This document shows, piece by piece, positions 49,612-59,055 of a stretch of DNA of 64,000 nucleotides (within the stretch, counting starts at the first letter, position 1; each line of letters starts with the position of its first letter). This DNA comes from Phytopseudomonas daroniae. Lineage in GTDB: Bacteria > Pseudomonadota > Gammaproteobacteria > Pseudomonadales > Pseudomonadaceae. Under the pieces are notes generated by a model, which saw only the letters and a list, made by a program, of their open reading frames with translations, ran no database searches and was not told the origin of the DNA. A program made the translations under genes and the position numbers. The stretch is from the NCBI RefSeq assembly GCF_004327285.1, contig NZ_QJUI01000015.1, forward strand, positions 1 to 64,000. Reading direction: 5' to 3'.

Positions 49612-50958
49612 ATGAATATCACTGTCGTTGGAACCGGCTACGTCGGCCTCGTCACCGGCGCCTGCATCGCCGAGATGGGCAACACGGTCGTCTGCGTGGA
49701 TGTCGATCCGAAGAAGATCGAAAACCTCAAGCGCGGTGTCCTGCCGATCTACGAACCGGGTCTAGAAACCGTGGTGGAAGAGAACTTCGAAGCGGGCCGT
49801 CTGCTGTTCACCACCTCCCTGTCCGAAGCCATGGAGCAGTCGGACATTCTGTTCATCGCCGTTGGCACGCCGCCCGGTGAAGACGGCTCCGCCGACCTGC
49901 GCTACGTGCTGGAGGTGGCCCGCCAGATCGGCAGCCTGATGACCCGCCACACCACCGTGATCAACAAATCCACGGTACCGGTGGGCACCGCCGATCTGGT
50001 TCGCGCCGAGATTCTCGAGCAACTGGAACTGCGTGGTAAGGACATCGGTTTCGATGTGGTCTCCAACCCGGAATTCCTCAAGGAAGGCGCGGCGGTCGAT
50101 GACTTCATGCACCCGGATCGGATCATCATCGGCACCGACAGCGAGCGCGCTCGCCAGGCCATGAGCGAGCTGTACGCGCCCTTCATCCGCAACAACCCAC
50201 GCATCAAGTTCATGGGCGTACGTGATGCGGAAATGACCAAGTACGCGGCCAACGCCATGCTGGCGACCAAGATCTCCTTCATGAACGAGATCGCCGGCCT
50301 CTGCGACCGCCTCGACGTGGACATCGAGAACGTGCGCCTGGGCATCGGCTCCGACCAGCGCATCGGCTATCACTTCATCTACGCCGGCTGCGGCTATGGC
50401 GGCTCGTGCTTCCCGAAAGACGTCAAGGCACTGATCAGCATCGCCCACCAGAACGACTTCGAACCCAAAGTGCTGCAAGCCGTCGAGGCGCGTAACGAGC
50501 AGCAGAAACAATCTCTGTTCAACAAGCTTGCCGCGCACTTCGAGGGCGACCTCAAGGGCCGTACCTTCGCCGTCTGGGGCCTGGCGTTCAAGCCGGGTAC
50601 CGACGACATGCGTGAAGCGCCCAGCGTGGTACTGATCAACAGCCTGATCAACGCCGGCGCCAAGGTAAAAGCCTTCGACCCGATCGCCAGGGAAACCGCA
50701 ATCCCCGAATTCCCTGAGCACTGGTTCAGCGAAGGTCGCCTGCAGATCGTCGACGGTCAGTACGAAGCCGCCATCGATGCCGACGCGCTGGTGCTGGTCA
50801 CCGAGTGGAAGCCATTCCGTCGCCCGGACTTCAAGGCGCTGAAAAAGCTGCTCAAGCAGCCGCTGATCATCGACGGCCGCAACCAGTACGACCTCGCCCA
50901 GGTGGATCGCGAGGGCTTCGACTACTACGGCATCGGCCGTAAACAAGTGAACGGCTGA
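49612..50958 (+). CDS. ugd: UDP-glucose 6-dehydrogenase
   Basis: This 448-residue nucleotide-sugar dehydrogenase begins with NITVVGTGYVGLVTGACIAEMG, has NKSTVPVGTA, and the catalytic Cys in FIYAGCGYGGSCFPKDVKAL. It makes UDP-glucuronate for the polymer. The sequence fits Ugd better than GDP-mannose dehydrogenase because of the GYGGSCFPKD context, though AlgD-like enzymes share it. Confidence 0.88.
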   Translation: MNITVVGTGYVGLVTGACIAEMGNTVVCVDVDPKKIENLKRGVLPIYEPGLETVVEENFEAGRLLFTTSLSEAMEQSDILFIAVGTPPGEDGSADLRYVLEVARQIGSLMTRHTTVINKSTVPVGTADLVRAEILEQLELRGKDIGFDVVSNPEFLKEGAAVDDFMHPDRIIIGTDSERARQAMSELYAPFIRNNPRIKFMGVRDAEMTKYAANAMLATKISFMNEIAGLCDRLDVDIENVRLGIGSDQRIGYHFIYAGCGYGGSCFPKDVKALISIAHQNDFEPKVLQAVEARNEQQKQSLFNKLAAHFEGDLKGRTFAVWGLAFKPGTDDMREAPSVVLINSLINAGAKVKAFDPIARETAIPEFPEHWFSEGRLQIVDGQYEAAIDADALVLVTEWKPFRRPDFKALKKLLKQPLIIDGRNQYDLAQVDREGFDYYGIGRKQVNG

Positions 50959-50971
50959 GACCCTTCCGACA

Positions 50972-52345
50972 ATGGACGTCATGGAACCCAAAGTCATGGC
51001 CCCCGCCACCCTCTGGACGCGTCTCGGCGCGTCCGGCAGGGCCGCATTGCGCAGCCCCGTGCTGCGCAATATCGCCACCGTCGCGTGCGGCACCGCCGGC
51101 GCGCAGGTCATCACCCTGGCCTTGATGCCGGTCATAACCCGCCTCTACGGGCCAGAGGCCTATGGGGTGCTCGGGGTATTCATGAGCCTGGCGTTCATGC
51201 TCATCCCGATTGCCGCCCTCACCTATCCAGTCGCCATCGTGCTACCCAAGCACGATGGCGATGCCCGCGGTCTGATTCGTCTCTCCCTGCTTATCGCCAG
51301 CGGCTTCGCGCTGCTCGCCGCCGTGTTCATCGCCCTATTCGGCGAAACATTGGCCAGCCAGGCAGGCGTCCCCCAGATCGGCCCCTTTCTGATGCTGCTG
51401 CCCCTGGTGCTGCTGGCCGGCGCAGCGCTCGAAGTCACCCAGCAATGGCTGATTCGCAAACAGCGTTATCGCCTCACCGCTGGTGTGGCCGTGCAACAAG
51501 CCATCGCCCATAACGGCCTGCGCATCGCTGTCGGGCTGCTGCACGCGAGCCCCGCCACCCTGCTGCTGAGCACCATCGTCGGGCCGCTGCTGCATACCCT
51601 GATGCTCAACTGGGGCCTGCGCCGCAGCGCAAGTGCACAGGCTCAGGAGCCAGCCATCGAGCCGCAGCCGCTGAGCACCCGCGAACTCGCCTTGCAATAC
51701 AACGACTTTCCGCTGTACCGCGCGCCGCAGATGCTCATCAACGCCGTGTCGCAAAACCTGCCTACGCTGGTGCTGGCGGTATTCTTCGGCCCCGTGGCGG
51801 CGGGTTTCTTCGCGCTGTGCAGACAGGCGCTGAACGTGCCGACCCAATTGATCGGCAAATCCGTGGCCGATGTCTATTACCCGCGTATCAGCGCTGCGGT
51901 ACACAACCACGAACCGATCACCGCCATGCTGGCCAAGGCCACTGCAGCGCTGGCATTGGTCGGCCTGCTGCCTTTCGCGCTGGTGTTCTGCTTCGGCCCG
52001 CAGCTGTTCGCCCTGGTGTTCGGCGAGCAATGGGCGGTGGCCGGTGAATACGCGCGCTGGCTGGCCCTGGCCGAATACATGATCTTCGTCAGCCGCCCCT
52101 GCACGGTCGCCGTTCCGGCCCTCGCGCTACAGGGTCGCTTCCTGGTTTTCGAGGTGCTCAGCACCGTACTGCGCATCGCCGCCCTGATGGCCGGCGCCCT
52201 GTTCCTGGAACAGGCCGAGCAGACCGTCATGGCCTTCACCACGGCCAGCATCCTGATCTACCTGAGCCTGATCGCCAGCGTGCTGCTCGCCGCACGCAAC
52301 TGGCACGGCAAGGCCGATCGGCAGACCCGCCGTGATCGCCCCTAA
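50972..52345 (+). CDS. wzx: Wzx-like polysaccharide flippase
   Basis: This 457-residue protein has about twelve membrane segments, a basic N-terminal cytoplasmic portion, then TVACGTAGAQVITLALMPVITRLYGPEAYGVLGVF. MATE/PST-type flippases move undecaprenyl-linked repeat units across the inner membrane. The start ATG at 50972 has a poor SD; ATGs at 50981 and 50996 are alternatives. Confidence 0.85.
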   Translation: MDVMEPKVMAPATLWTRLGASGRAALRSPVLRNIATVACGTAGAQVITLALMPVITRLYGPEAYGVLGVFMSLAFMLIPIAALTYPVAIVLPKHDGDARGLIRLSLLIASGFALLAAVFIALFGETLASQAGVPQIGPFLMLLPLVLLAGAALEVTQQWLIRKQRYRLTAGVAVQQAIAHNGLRIAVGLLHASPATLLLSTIVGPLLHTLMLNWGLRRSASAQAQEPAIEPQPLSTRELALQYNDFPLYRAPQMLINAVSQNLPTLVLAVFFGPVAAGFFALCRQALNVPTQLIGKSVADVYYPRISAAVHNHEPITAMLAKATAALALVGLLPFALVFCFGPQLFALVFGEQWAVAGEYARWLALAEYMIFVSRPCTVAVPALALQGRFLVFEVLSTVLRIAALMAGALFLEQAEQTVMAFTTASILIYLSLIASVLLAARNWHGKADRQTRRDRP

Positions 52346-52375
52346 ACACTTTCATCAGAGACTGGCTTCGATCCT

Positions 52376-53527
52376 ATGACCGCACAATTGCCCACTATCG
52401 TCGTCATCGGCTACAACCGCCCGAAGAGCCTCAGTCGCCTGCTCGGCTCGCTGATCAAGGCTCGCTATCCCGAAGGCGATGTTCGCCTGGTGATCAGCCT
52501 GGACAACTCCGGCAACCCGCAGCCACGCCAGGTCGCCGAAGCCTTCGACTGGCCGCACGGCGAGAAGCGCATCATCGCCCACCCCGAACGCCTGGGGCTG
52601 CGCCAGCACGTGCTGAGCTGCGGTGATCTGACCGAGCAATACGGCGATGTGATCATCCTCGAAGACGATCTGTTCGTCTCACCGTTCTTCTACGAGTACA
52701 CGTCACGGGCGCTGCAGGCCTATGCCGACGATGCCGGCGTGGCCGGTATCAGCCTCTACAGCGTGCAGTTCAACCAGACGGCCAACCTGCCCTTCACGCC
52801 GATCGACGATGGCGATTCGGACGTGCACTTCATCCAGATGGCCGCCTCCTGGGGCCAGGCCTGGTCGCGTCGCCACTGGCAGGGCTTCCGCCAGTGGCTG
52901 GAAAACCATGGCACCGACATCAGCCATATCGACGGCATCCCGGCGGATATCCGCGGCTGGCCGGAGTCCTCGTGGCTCAAGCTGTTCACCGCCTACATCA
53001 TTTCCCGGGATCTGTACTTCGTGTACCCGTTCCGCTCGCTGAGCACCAACTTCGGCGATCCGGGTCAGCATTTCAACATCGCCTCGTCACGCTTCCAGGT
53101 GCCGATCCAGCAGCAGCCAATCGACTACCAGTTCGCCAAACGAGAAGACAGCGTGTCGGTCTACGACGCCTTCTGCGAGCTGCTGCCAGCCTGCGTCAAA
53201 CGCCAGAACCCGCTGCTCGAACCCTACGATTTCACGGTCAACCTGTATGGCTGCAAGACCTGCCGCAGCGGGCTGCAACTGACCCGCACGGACGCCCGCG
53301 GGCTGCACAATTTCAGCCTTTCCATGAAGCCCATGGAACTGAGCATCCTGCACAACATCGAAGGTGAGGGCCTAGCCCTGATCGACTCGGCCGACATAGA
53401 CGGCGCCAGCCTGTCGCGGCCCAGAACGGAATACGACATCTACCGTTTCTTTTACAAGTTTCCGTCGGTACGGATCATTCTTTTCGGCGTCATGGAACGC
53501 CTGCAATTGCTGCTCAAGCGCGCATGA
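52376..53527 (+). CDS. Glycosyltransferase (GT-A fold)
   Basis: This 383-residue cytoplasmic glycosyltransferase begins TIVVIGYNRPKSLSRLLGSLI and has the metal motif ILEDDLFVSPFFYEY (EDD), a GNT-I/GT2-like pattern. The C-terminal part holds a Cys-containing segment, LYGCKTCRSGL. It adds one residue of the repeat unit; the donor sugar is unknown. It lies between the flippase and the GDP-fucose genes. Confidence 0.8.
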   Translation: MTAQLPTIVVIGYNRPKSLSRLLGSLIKARYPEGDVRLVISLDNSGNPQPRQVAEAFDWPHGEKRIIAHPERLGLRQHVLSCGDLTEQYGDVIILEDDLFVSPFFYEYTSRALQAYADDAGVAGISLYSVQFNQTANLPFTPIDDGDSDVHFIQMAASWGQAWSRRHWQGFRQWLENHGTDISHIDGIPADIRGWPESSWLKLFTAYIISRDLYFVYPFRSLSTNFGDPGQHFNIASSRFQVPIQQQPIDYQFAKREDSVSVYDAFCELLPACVKRQNPLLEPYDFTVNLYGCKTCRSGLQLTRTDARGLHNFSLSMKPMELSILHNIEGEGLALIDSADIDGASLSRPRTEYDIYRFFYKFPSVRIILFGVMERLQLLLKRA

Positions 53528-53592
53528 CCCCACTGACCGCGCGCAGCGATTAGATACAGCCCCTCTATCAATTGGACATCGCAGGTATTGCA

Positions 53593-54717
53593 ATGGAACA
53601 GAAAAAAGCGCTCATCACCGGTATCACAGGCCAGGACGGTTCCTATCTCGCCGAATTCCTGCTGGAGAAAGGTTACCAGGTGCATGGCATCAAACGCCGC
53701 GCGTCGTCCTTCAACACCCAGCGCGTGGATCACATCTACCAGGATCCACACGTCGACAACCAGAACTTCATCCTGCACTACGGTGATCTGAACGACTCGT
53801 CCAACCTGACGCGCATCATCCAGGAAGTGCAACCTGACGAGGTCTACAACCTCGGTGCTCAATCCCACGTGGCGGTGAGCTTCGAAGCCCCGGAATACAC
53901 CGCCGACGTCGATGCCATGGGCACCCTGCGCATCCTCGAGGCCATCCGCCTGCTGGGCCTGGAAAAGAAAACCCGTTTCTACCAGGCCTCCACTTCCGAA
54001 CTCTACGGCCTGGTGCAGGAAACCCCGCAGAAGGAAACCACGCCCTTCTACCCCCGCTCGCCGTACGCGGTCGCCAAGCTGTACGCCTACTGGATCACCG
54101 TCAACTACCGCGAAGCCTATGGCATGTACGCGTGCAACGGCATCCTCTTCAACCATGAATCACCGCGTCGTGGCGAAACCTTCGTGACCCGCAAGATCAC
54201 CCGCGGCATGGCCAACATCGCCCAGGGCCTGGAACCTTGCCTGTACATGGGCAACATCGATTCGCTGCGTGACTGGGGCCATGCCAAGGACTACGTACGC
54301 ATGCAGTGGATGATGCTGCAACAGGACAAGCCGGACGACTTCGTGATCGCCACCGGCGTGCAGTATTCGGTACGCGAATTCATCACTTGGTCCGCTGCGG
54401 AACTGGGCGTGCACCTGCGCTTCGAAGGCACTGGCGTGAGCGAGCAGGGCATCGTCGAGCGCATCGAAGGCGACAAGGCTCCGGCCCTGAAAGTCGGTGA
54501 CGTGGTGATACGTATCGACCCGCGCTACTTCCGCCCTGCCGAAGTGGAAACCCTGTTGGGCGATCCGAGCAAGGCCAAGAATATCCTCGGCTGGACACCG
54601 GAAATCACCGTGCAGCAAATGTGCGCCGAGATGGTTCGCGAAGACCTCAAGGTCGCCCGTCGCCATGCCCTGCTCCGTGAGCACGGTCACGAGCTTCCGG
54701 TATCCGTGGAGAACTGA
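53593..54717 (+). CDS. gmd: GDP-mannose 4,6-dehydratase
   Basis: This 374-residue extended SDR begins KALITGITGQDGSYLAEFLLEKGYQVHG and has the active-site segments ASTSELYGLVQE and YPRSPYAVAKLYAYWITVNYRE (Thr/Glu/Tyr/Lys). It makes GDP-4-keto-6-deoxymannose for L-fucose. The start at 53593 matches the conserved N-terminus. It is followed 2 bases later by fcl. Confidence 0.93.
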   Translation: MEQKKALITGITGQDGSYLAEFLLEKGYQVHGIKRRASSFNTQRVDHIYQDPHVDNQNFILHYGDLNDSSNLTRIIQEVQPDEVYNLGAQSHVAVSFEAPEYTADVDAMGTLRILEAIRLLGLEKKTRFYQASTSELYGLVQETPQKETTPFYPRSPYAVAKLYAYWITVNYREAYGMYACNGILFNHESPRRGETFVTRKITRGMANIAQGLEPCLYMGNIDSLRDWGHAKDYVRMQWMMLQQDKPDDFVIATGVQYSVREFITWSAAELGVHLRFEGTGVSEQGIVERIEGDKAPALKVGDVVIRIDPRYFRPAEVETLLGDPSKAKNILGWTPEITVQQMCAEMVREDLKVARRHALLREHGHELPVSVEN

Positions 54718-54719
54718 GC

Positions 54720-55697
54720 ATGACGGCCAACTCCCTCGATCAGCGCATCTTCGTCGCCGGCCATCGCGGTATGGTCGGCTCGGCGATCGTGCGTCACCTG
54801 CAGAGCCTGGGGTACCAAAGCATCGTCACGGCGCCCCGTGAAAGCGTGGATCTGGTCGACGCCGCCAGCGTGCAGCGCTTCTTCGCCGAACAGCGCATCG
54901 ACCAGGTTTACCTGGCCGCTGCCAAGGTCGGCGGTATCCACGCCAACAACCAGTACCCGGCCGACTTCATCTATCAGAACCTGATGATCGAAGCCAACGT
55001 CATCAACGCTGCGCACAATGCCGGCGTGAACAAGCTGCTGTCGCTGGGCAGCTCGTGCATCTATCCCAAGCATGCCGAGCAGCCGATGCGTGAAGAGGCG
55101 CTGCTGACCGGTGTGCTGGAGCCGACCAACGAGCCCTACGCGATCGCCAAGATCGCCGGGATCAAGCTGTGCGAAAGCTACAACCGCCAGTTTGGCCGCG
55201 ACTACCGCAGCGTGATGCCGACCAACCTGTACGGCCCGCACGACAACTACCACCCGGAAAACAGCCACGTCATCCCCGCCCTGCTGCGTCGCTTCCATGA
55301 AGCGACCCTGCGGGGCGACGACGAAGTGGTGATCTGGGGCAGCGGCACGCCGATGCGCGAGTTCCTCCACGTCGACGATATGGCGGCCGCCAGCGTGCAT
55401 GTGATGAACCTGGATGACGCCACCTACCAGGCGCACACCCAGCCGATGCTCTCGCACATCAACGTCGGCACCGGGCAGGACTGCACCATCGCCGAACTGG
55501 CGCAGACCATCGCCAAGGTCACCGAATTCCAGGGTCGCCTGACGTTCGACAGCAGCAAGCCCGACGGTACGCCGCGCAAGCTGATGGATGTATCGCGCCT
55601 GGCCAAGCTTGGCTGGACGGCGAGCATCGACCTGGAAACCGGGCTGCGCGATGCCTATCGCTGGTTCGTCGATAACATCGACGATGTGCGGGGCTGA
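54720..55697 (+). CDS. fcl: GDP-L-fucose synthase
   Basis: This 325-residue epimerase/reductase begins RIFVAGHRGMVGSAIVRHL and has LGSSCIYPKHAEQPM and NEPYAIAKIAGIKLCE (Tyr/Lys). It converts GDP-4-keto-6-deoxymannose to GDP-L-fucose. It follows gmd directly, the canonical pair. Confidence 0.93.
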   Translation: MTANSLDQRIFVAGHRGMVGSAIVRHLQSLGYQSIVTAPRESVDLVDAASVQRFFAEQRIDQVYLAAAKVGGIHANNQYPADFIYQNLMIEANVINAAHNAGVNKLLSLGSSCIYPKHAEQPMREEALLTGVLEPTNEPYAIAKIAGIKLCESYNRQFGRDYRSVMPTNLYGPHDNYHPENSHVIPALLRRFHEATLRGDDEVVIWGSGTPMREFLHVDDMAAASVHVMNLDDATYQAHTQPMLSHINVGTGQDCTIAELAQTIAKVTEFQGRLTFDSSKPDGTPRKLMDVSRLAKLGWTASIDLETGLRDAYRWFVDNIDDVRG

Positions 55698-55698
55698 C

Positions 55699-56160
55699 AT
55701 GTTTCTGCCGACCGAGACCTTCAAGAGCGTGGTCGCCAGCACACCGCTGGTGTCCATCGATCTGCTGGTTCGCAACGCAGAGGGCGAGTTGCTGCTGGGT
55801 GAGCGTCTCAATCGCCCCGCCCAGGGCAGCTGGTTCGCTCCAGGCGGGCGCATCCTCAAGAATGAAACCCTGGATGCCGCTTTCGAACGCCTGACCCGGG
55901 AAGAACTGGGCCAGGTATTCCGGCGCGACCAGGGCCGGTTGCTCGGCGTCTACGAGCACTTTTATGACGACAGCGTGTTTGGCGAAGCACCGGACACCCA
56001 CTACGTGGTGATCGCCTACGCGCTGGAGCCTGGCACTGCGCAAAGCCTGCAACCGCCATGCGTGCAGCATGGTCGCTACCGCTGGTGGCCGATCGAGCAG
56101 ATGCGCGATGAACCGCGCATACACCGCAATACGCGGGACTATCTGCAGGCACTGTACTAG
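55699..56160 (+). CDS. gmm: GDP-mannose mannosyl hydrolase (Nudix)
   Basis: This 153-residue Nudix protein of the Gmm/NudD type has the nonstandard Nudix box GGRILKNETLDAAFERLTREELG, with WFAPGG before it. It hydrolyses GDP-mannose (and GDP-fucose or GDP-glucose) and balances precursor pools. Gmm commonly follows fcl in colanic-acid-like loci. The start at 55699 is 1 base after the fcl stop. Confidence 0.87.
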   Translation: MFLPTETFKSVVASTPLVSIDLLVRNAEGELLLGERLNRPAQGSWFAPGGRILKNETLDAAFERLTREELGQVFRRDQGRLLGVYEHFYDDSVFGEAPDTHYVVIAYALEPGTAQSLQPPCVQHGRYRWWPIEQMRDEPRIHRNTRDYLQALY

Positions 56161-56229
56161 AGCCCTCGCAAGCCACTCAACGCGGCGCCGGCTTGCGAGC
56201 CACGACAATTTCGATATGGGAACGCGAGC

Positions 56230-57513
56230 TTGTTCAAGCAACTCCTGGCATACCGCAACCTGCTGCTGATCTTGTTCGTTCTGAACTCGGCCTGTTTCTT
56301 CCTGACCGACGACAAGAAAGCCGGCATCCCCTATCTGCGCGAGCTGTATCTGCTCGGCGTGGTAGGCAGCGCTGCGGCCCTGTTCCTGGTCTGGAAGCGC
56401 GTGTACCAGTCCAAGACCAGCCTGTGGATCATCTTCATGGGCCTGGTGCTGCCGATCACCTCGGCGATCATGGCGGAACTCAATTTCGACCAGCCGTTCA
56501 TCTATGGCCTGCTCGAAGAGCGCCGCAGTTTTGCCTATCTGGTGTTCTTCCCGACACTGTTCCTGCTGATCAAGACCGCCCCCACGCAAAAGCACCTGGA
56601 AACCTTCTTTCTCTACTCGGGCCTGGCCTGCACCTTCGTCGGCTACTGCTACTACTTCGGCATCATCCCGGAAAACTCCGGCGTGTCGTTCACCGTGGAT
56701 GCCAAGGACGCCGGCGAAGTGCTGCTGCGCCCGAACCGTTTCCGTATCGGCTCCAGCTACGTGACCATCTGCGCCTTCATGCTCATGTACAGCATGAAAG
56801 AACGCATCTCGTTGTTCAAAGTGGTCACCCTGCTGTTCTTCGCCTCTTACCTGTGGCTGGTGCTGCAGACCCGCCAGACCATGATCATCTGGTGCCTGGC
56901 GGGCCTGTGGATCTTCCGTGACCGTATCGACTCGCTGATCAAACTCGGCCTGCTCGCCACCACCATCCTGGTCGCCTCCTACTTCATCTTTCCAGAGTTC
57001 TATTACGAGCAGTTCGCCAAGTTCGAAGCGCTCCTCGACGAAGCCACCGCTGGCCCCGGCGTGCGTGACACCACCACGGCGATCATCATCGGCGCCGTTG
57101 CCGACAACTGGTACATCGGCATGGGCTCGCTGTCGCTGCAATGGAAAGGCGGCTTCTCGACGCTCTACAACCCGCACTTCTATCTGTCGGACGTGGGCAT
57201 CTTCGGCGTCTATTACCGCTACGGATTCCTTACTCCGCTGATCGCTTTCATCTTCTACGCCGGCTACCTGCGCATCATGAAACGCTGCCCGCAGAAGGGC
57301 CCGCTGCTCAATGCCTTCCAGTTGGTGTTCTGGTTCCAGATGCTCAACATGTTCCTGTCCAACTCGCTGATGTACGGCGGCGATGTACTCGGCATCGGCG
57401 CCGCCTGCTTCCTTTACTTCTCCCGCGCCTACGCAACGGAAAAATCCCCGACTCGAGAGATCAGAGGCACACGCCATGACAACCTTCAGTATCGTGACCA
57501 TCAACTGGAATAA
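56230..57513 (+). CDS. wzy: Wzy-like O-antigen/exopolysaccharide polymerase
   Basis: This 427-residue polytopic protein has about ten to eleven hydrophobic segments and a large periplasmic loop (FPEFYYEQFAKFEALLDEATAGPGVRDTTTAIIIGAVADNWYIGMGSLSL), as expected for Wzy polymerases. Conservation among these is low, so identification rests on topology and position. The frame has no ATG near the start; I used TTG at 56230, with GGGA about 9 bases upstream. It overlaps the following GT2 gene by 38 bases. Confidence 0.8.
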   Translation: MFKQLLAYRNLLLILFVLNSACFFLTDDKKAGIPYLRELYLLGVVGSAAALFLVWKRVYQSKTSLWIIFMGLVLPITSAIMAELNFDQPFIYGLLEERRSFAYLVFFPTLFLLIKTAPTQKHLETFFLYSGLACTFVGYCYYFGIIPENSGVSFTVDAKDAGEVLLRPNRFRIGSSYVTICAFMLMYSMKERISLFKVVTLLFFASYLWLVLQTRQTMIIWCLAGLWIFRDRIDSLIKLGLLATTILVASYFIFPEFYYEQFAKFEALLDEATAGPGVRDTTTAIIIGAVADNWYIGMGSLSLQWKGGFSTLYNPHFYLSDVGIFGVYYRYGFLTPLIAFIFYAGYLRIMKRCPQKGPLLNAFQLVFWFQMLNMFLSNSLMYGGDVLGIGAACFLYFSRAYATEKSPTREIRGTRHDNLQYRDHQLE

Positions 57514-58240
57514 TCTGGAAGGCCTCAAGCAGACCTACCAGAGTGTGGCTGCCCAGACCTACCGCAACTTCCGCTGGATCGTCGTCGACGGTGCCTCCAA
57601 CGATGGTGGGGCCGAGTGGCTGGCAACCATCGATGACACCAACGCCGAGATCACCTCGGAGCGCGACAAGGGCCTTTATGACGCCATGAACAAGGGCCTG
57701 ATCAAGGGCTCGGCGACCGAGGGCTACACCCTGTTCCTCAACAGCGGCGACTCGTTCTACGACGAAAACGTGTTGCAGAAGGTTGCCGATGCGATCGAGC
57801 AGGCGCCGAGCAAGCCGCGTTACGTCTATGGCGACTACTACCTGCAGAACGCTGCCGGGCGCCTGACGCCGGCCAGCGCCAAGAAGATCGAGCATTTGGT
57901 GCTGGGCATGCCGTCCAGCCACCAGGCGATGTATTTCGAGAACGAAAGGCTGCGCAACGTGCGCTTTCGCGACGATTACAAGCTCTCGGCGGACTACTGC
58001 ATGATCGTCGAGTTTCTCCAGGGCCAGGATCACAAGCGCGACGTGCTGAAGATCGCCTCGCCGCTGTGCATTTTCGACACCACGGGTGTTTCCACCAGCC
58101 GGCGCTTCGATGCGCTGAAGGAAGATATGCGCATCCGTCGGGAGGTCATGAAACTATCGCCGCTGCACAGCATCTCTTTGTATGTCCTGCACTACGTGCA
58201 TACCCATAGCAAATTATTGAAAGCGGCACTGGGCAAATGA
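57476..58240 (+). CDS. Family 2 glycosyltransferase
   Basis: This 254-residue GT-A enzyme has FSIVTINWNNLEGLKQTYQSVAAQTYRNFRWIVVDGASNDGGAEWL and the acceptor loop AMNKGLIKGSA typical of WcaA/WcaE-like transferases (GT2), plus a C-terminal SADYCMIVEFL. It should add a sugar such as fucose or galactose; the donor is unassigned. It overlaps the wzy end and is coupled to the following gene by ATGA. Confidence 0.85.
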   Translation: MTTFSIVTINWNNLEGLKQTYQSVAAQTYRNFRWIVVDGASNDGGAEWLATIDDTNAEITSERDKGLYDAMNKGLIKGSATEGYTLFLNSGDSFYDENVLQKVADAIEQAPSKPRYVYGDYYLQNAAGRLTPASAKKIEHLVLGMPSSHQAMYFENERLRNVRFRDDYKLSADYCMIVEFLQGQDHKRDVLKIASPLCIFDTTGVSTSRRFDALKEDMRIRREVMKLSPLHSISLYVLHYVHTHSKLLKAALGK

Positions 58241-59055
58241 ATCACCAGCAACAGCAGCCGTTGCCCATCCGTAACCCGCGCCAATGGCGCAAAGAGGTGT
58301 TGATGAAAGCCTTTGACATCGAGTTCTACGCTGGCTCCAAGGATCGCCTGGTCGAGGACTTGGTCGAGCACAGCACCGACAGATACAGCTATATCGTGAC
58401 ACCCAATGTGAATCACGTGGTGCAGCTGGAAACCGACCACGACCTCAAGCGCGCCTACGCAGTGGCCCGCCATCGCATCTGTGACAGCCGCGTGCTGTTG
58501 CCCCTGCTGCGCATGCTCAAGGTGCCCGTGGAAGACGCCATTCCCGGTAGCACGCTCACCGAAGAGCTGATCGACATCGCCGAACAGCGCGCCTGGAACG
58601 TCACCGTGATCGGCTGCGAGGATGAAGACATCCAGCATCTGCGCGCGCGCTACCCGCACATCACCTTTCACCATCACAACCCGCCGATGGGCTTCATCGA
58701 CAGCGAAGAAGCGATCCAGGCGTGCCTGCTCTTCGTCATCGATCATCCGTCCAATCTGGTCGTGCTGTCGGTGGGTTGCCCGCGTCAGGAAATCCTGGCT
58801 CGGAAGATCCTCGAAACCGATCAGGCCGTCGGCATCGGCCTGTGCGTGGGTGCCTCGATCAACTTCCTGTCCGGGAAGATCCAGCGCGCCCCGCTGTGGA
58901 TGCAGCGTTATTCCCTGGAATGGCTGCACCGCGCCTTCACCGAGCCTCGCCGACTGGTAGGACGTTACGCGCGTGATGCGTTCCTGATCCTGCCGATCCT
59001 GCTCAGGGAATTCAAACTACGGCAATCACTCTTCATGGGAGGAGCTCCACGATGA
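58237..59055 (+). CDS. WecG/TagA/CpsF-family glycosyltransferase, divergent copy
   Basis: This 272-residue GT26-family protein contains YSYIVTPNVNHVVQLE, VGCPRQEILARKILE and GASINFLSGKIQRAPLWMQRYSLEWLHRAFTEPRRLVGRY, all family landmarks. It departs at two usually conserved places: the Asp of the G-x-D-L motif is Thr here (IPGSTLTEEL, T106), and the DG segment reads CDSRVLL. Activity may therefore differ from the second copy at 60721. It overlaps the next gene by ATGA. Confidence 0.85.
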   Translation: MNHQQQQPLPIRNPRQWRKEVLMKAFDIEFYAGSKDRLVEDLVEHSTDRYSYIVTPNVNHVVQLETDHDLKRAYAVARHRICDSRVLLPLLRMLKVPVEDAIPGSTLTEELIDIAEQRAWNVTVIGCEDEDIQHLRARYPHITFHHHNPPMGFIDSEEAIQACLLFVIDHPSNLVVLSVGCPRQEILARKILETDQAVGIGLCVGASINFLSGKIQRAPLWMQRYSLEWLHRAFTEPRRLVGRYARDAFLILPILLREFKLRQSLFMGGAPR

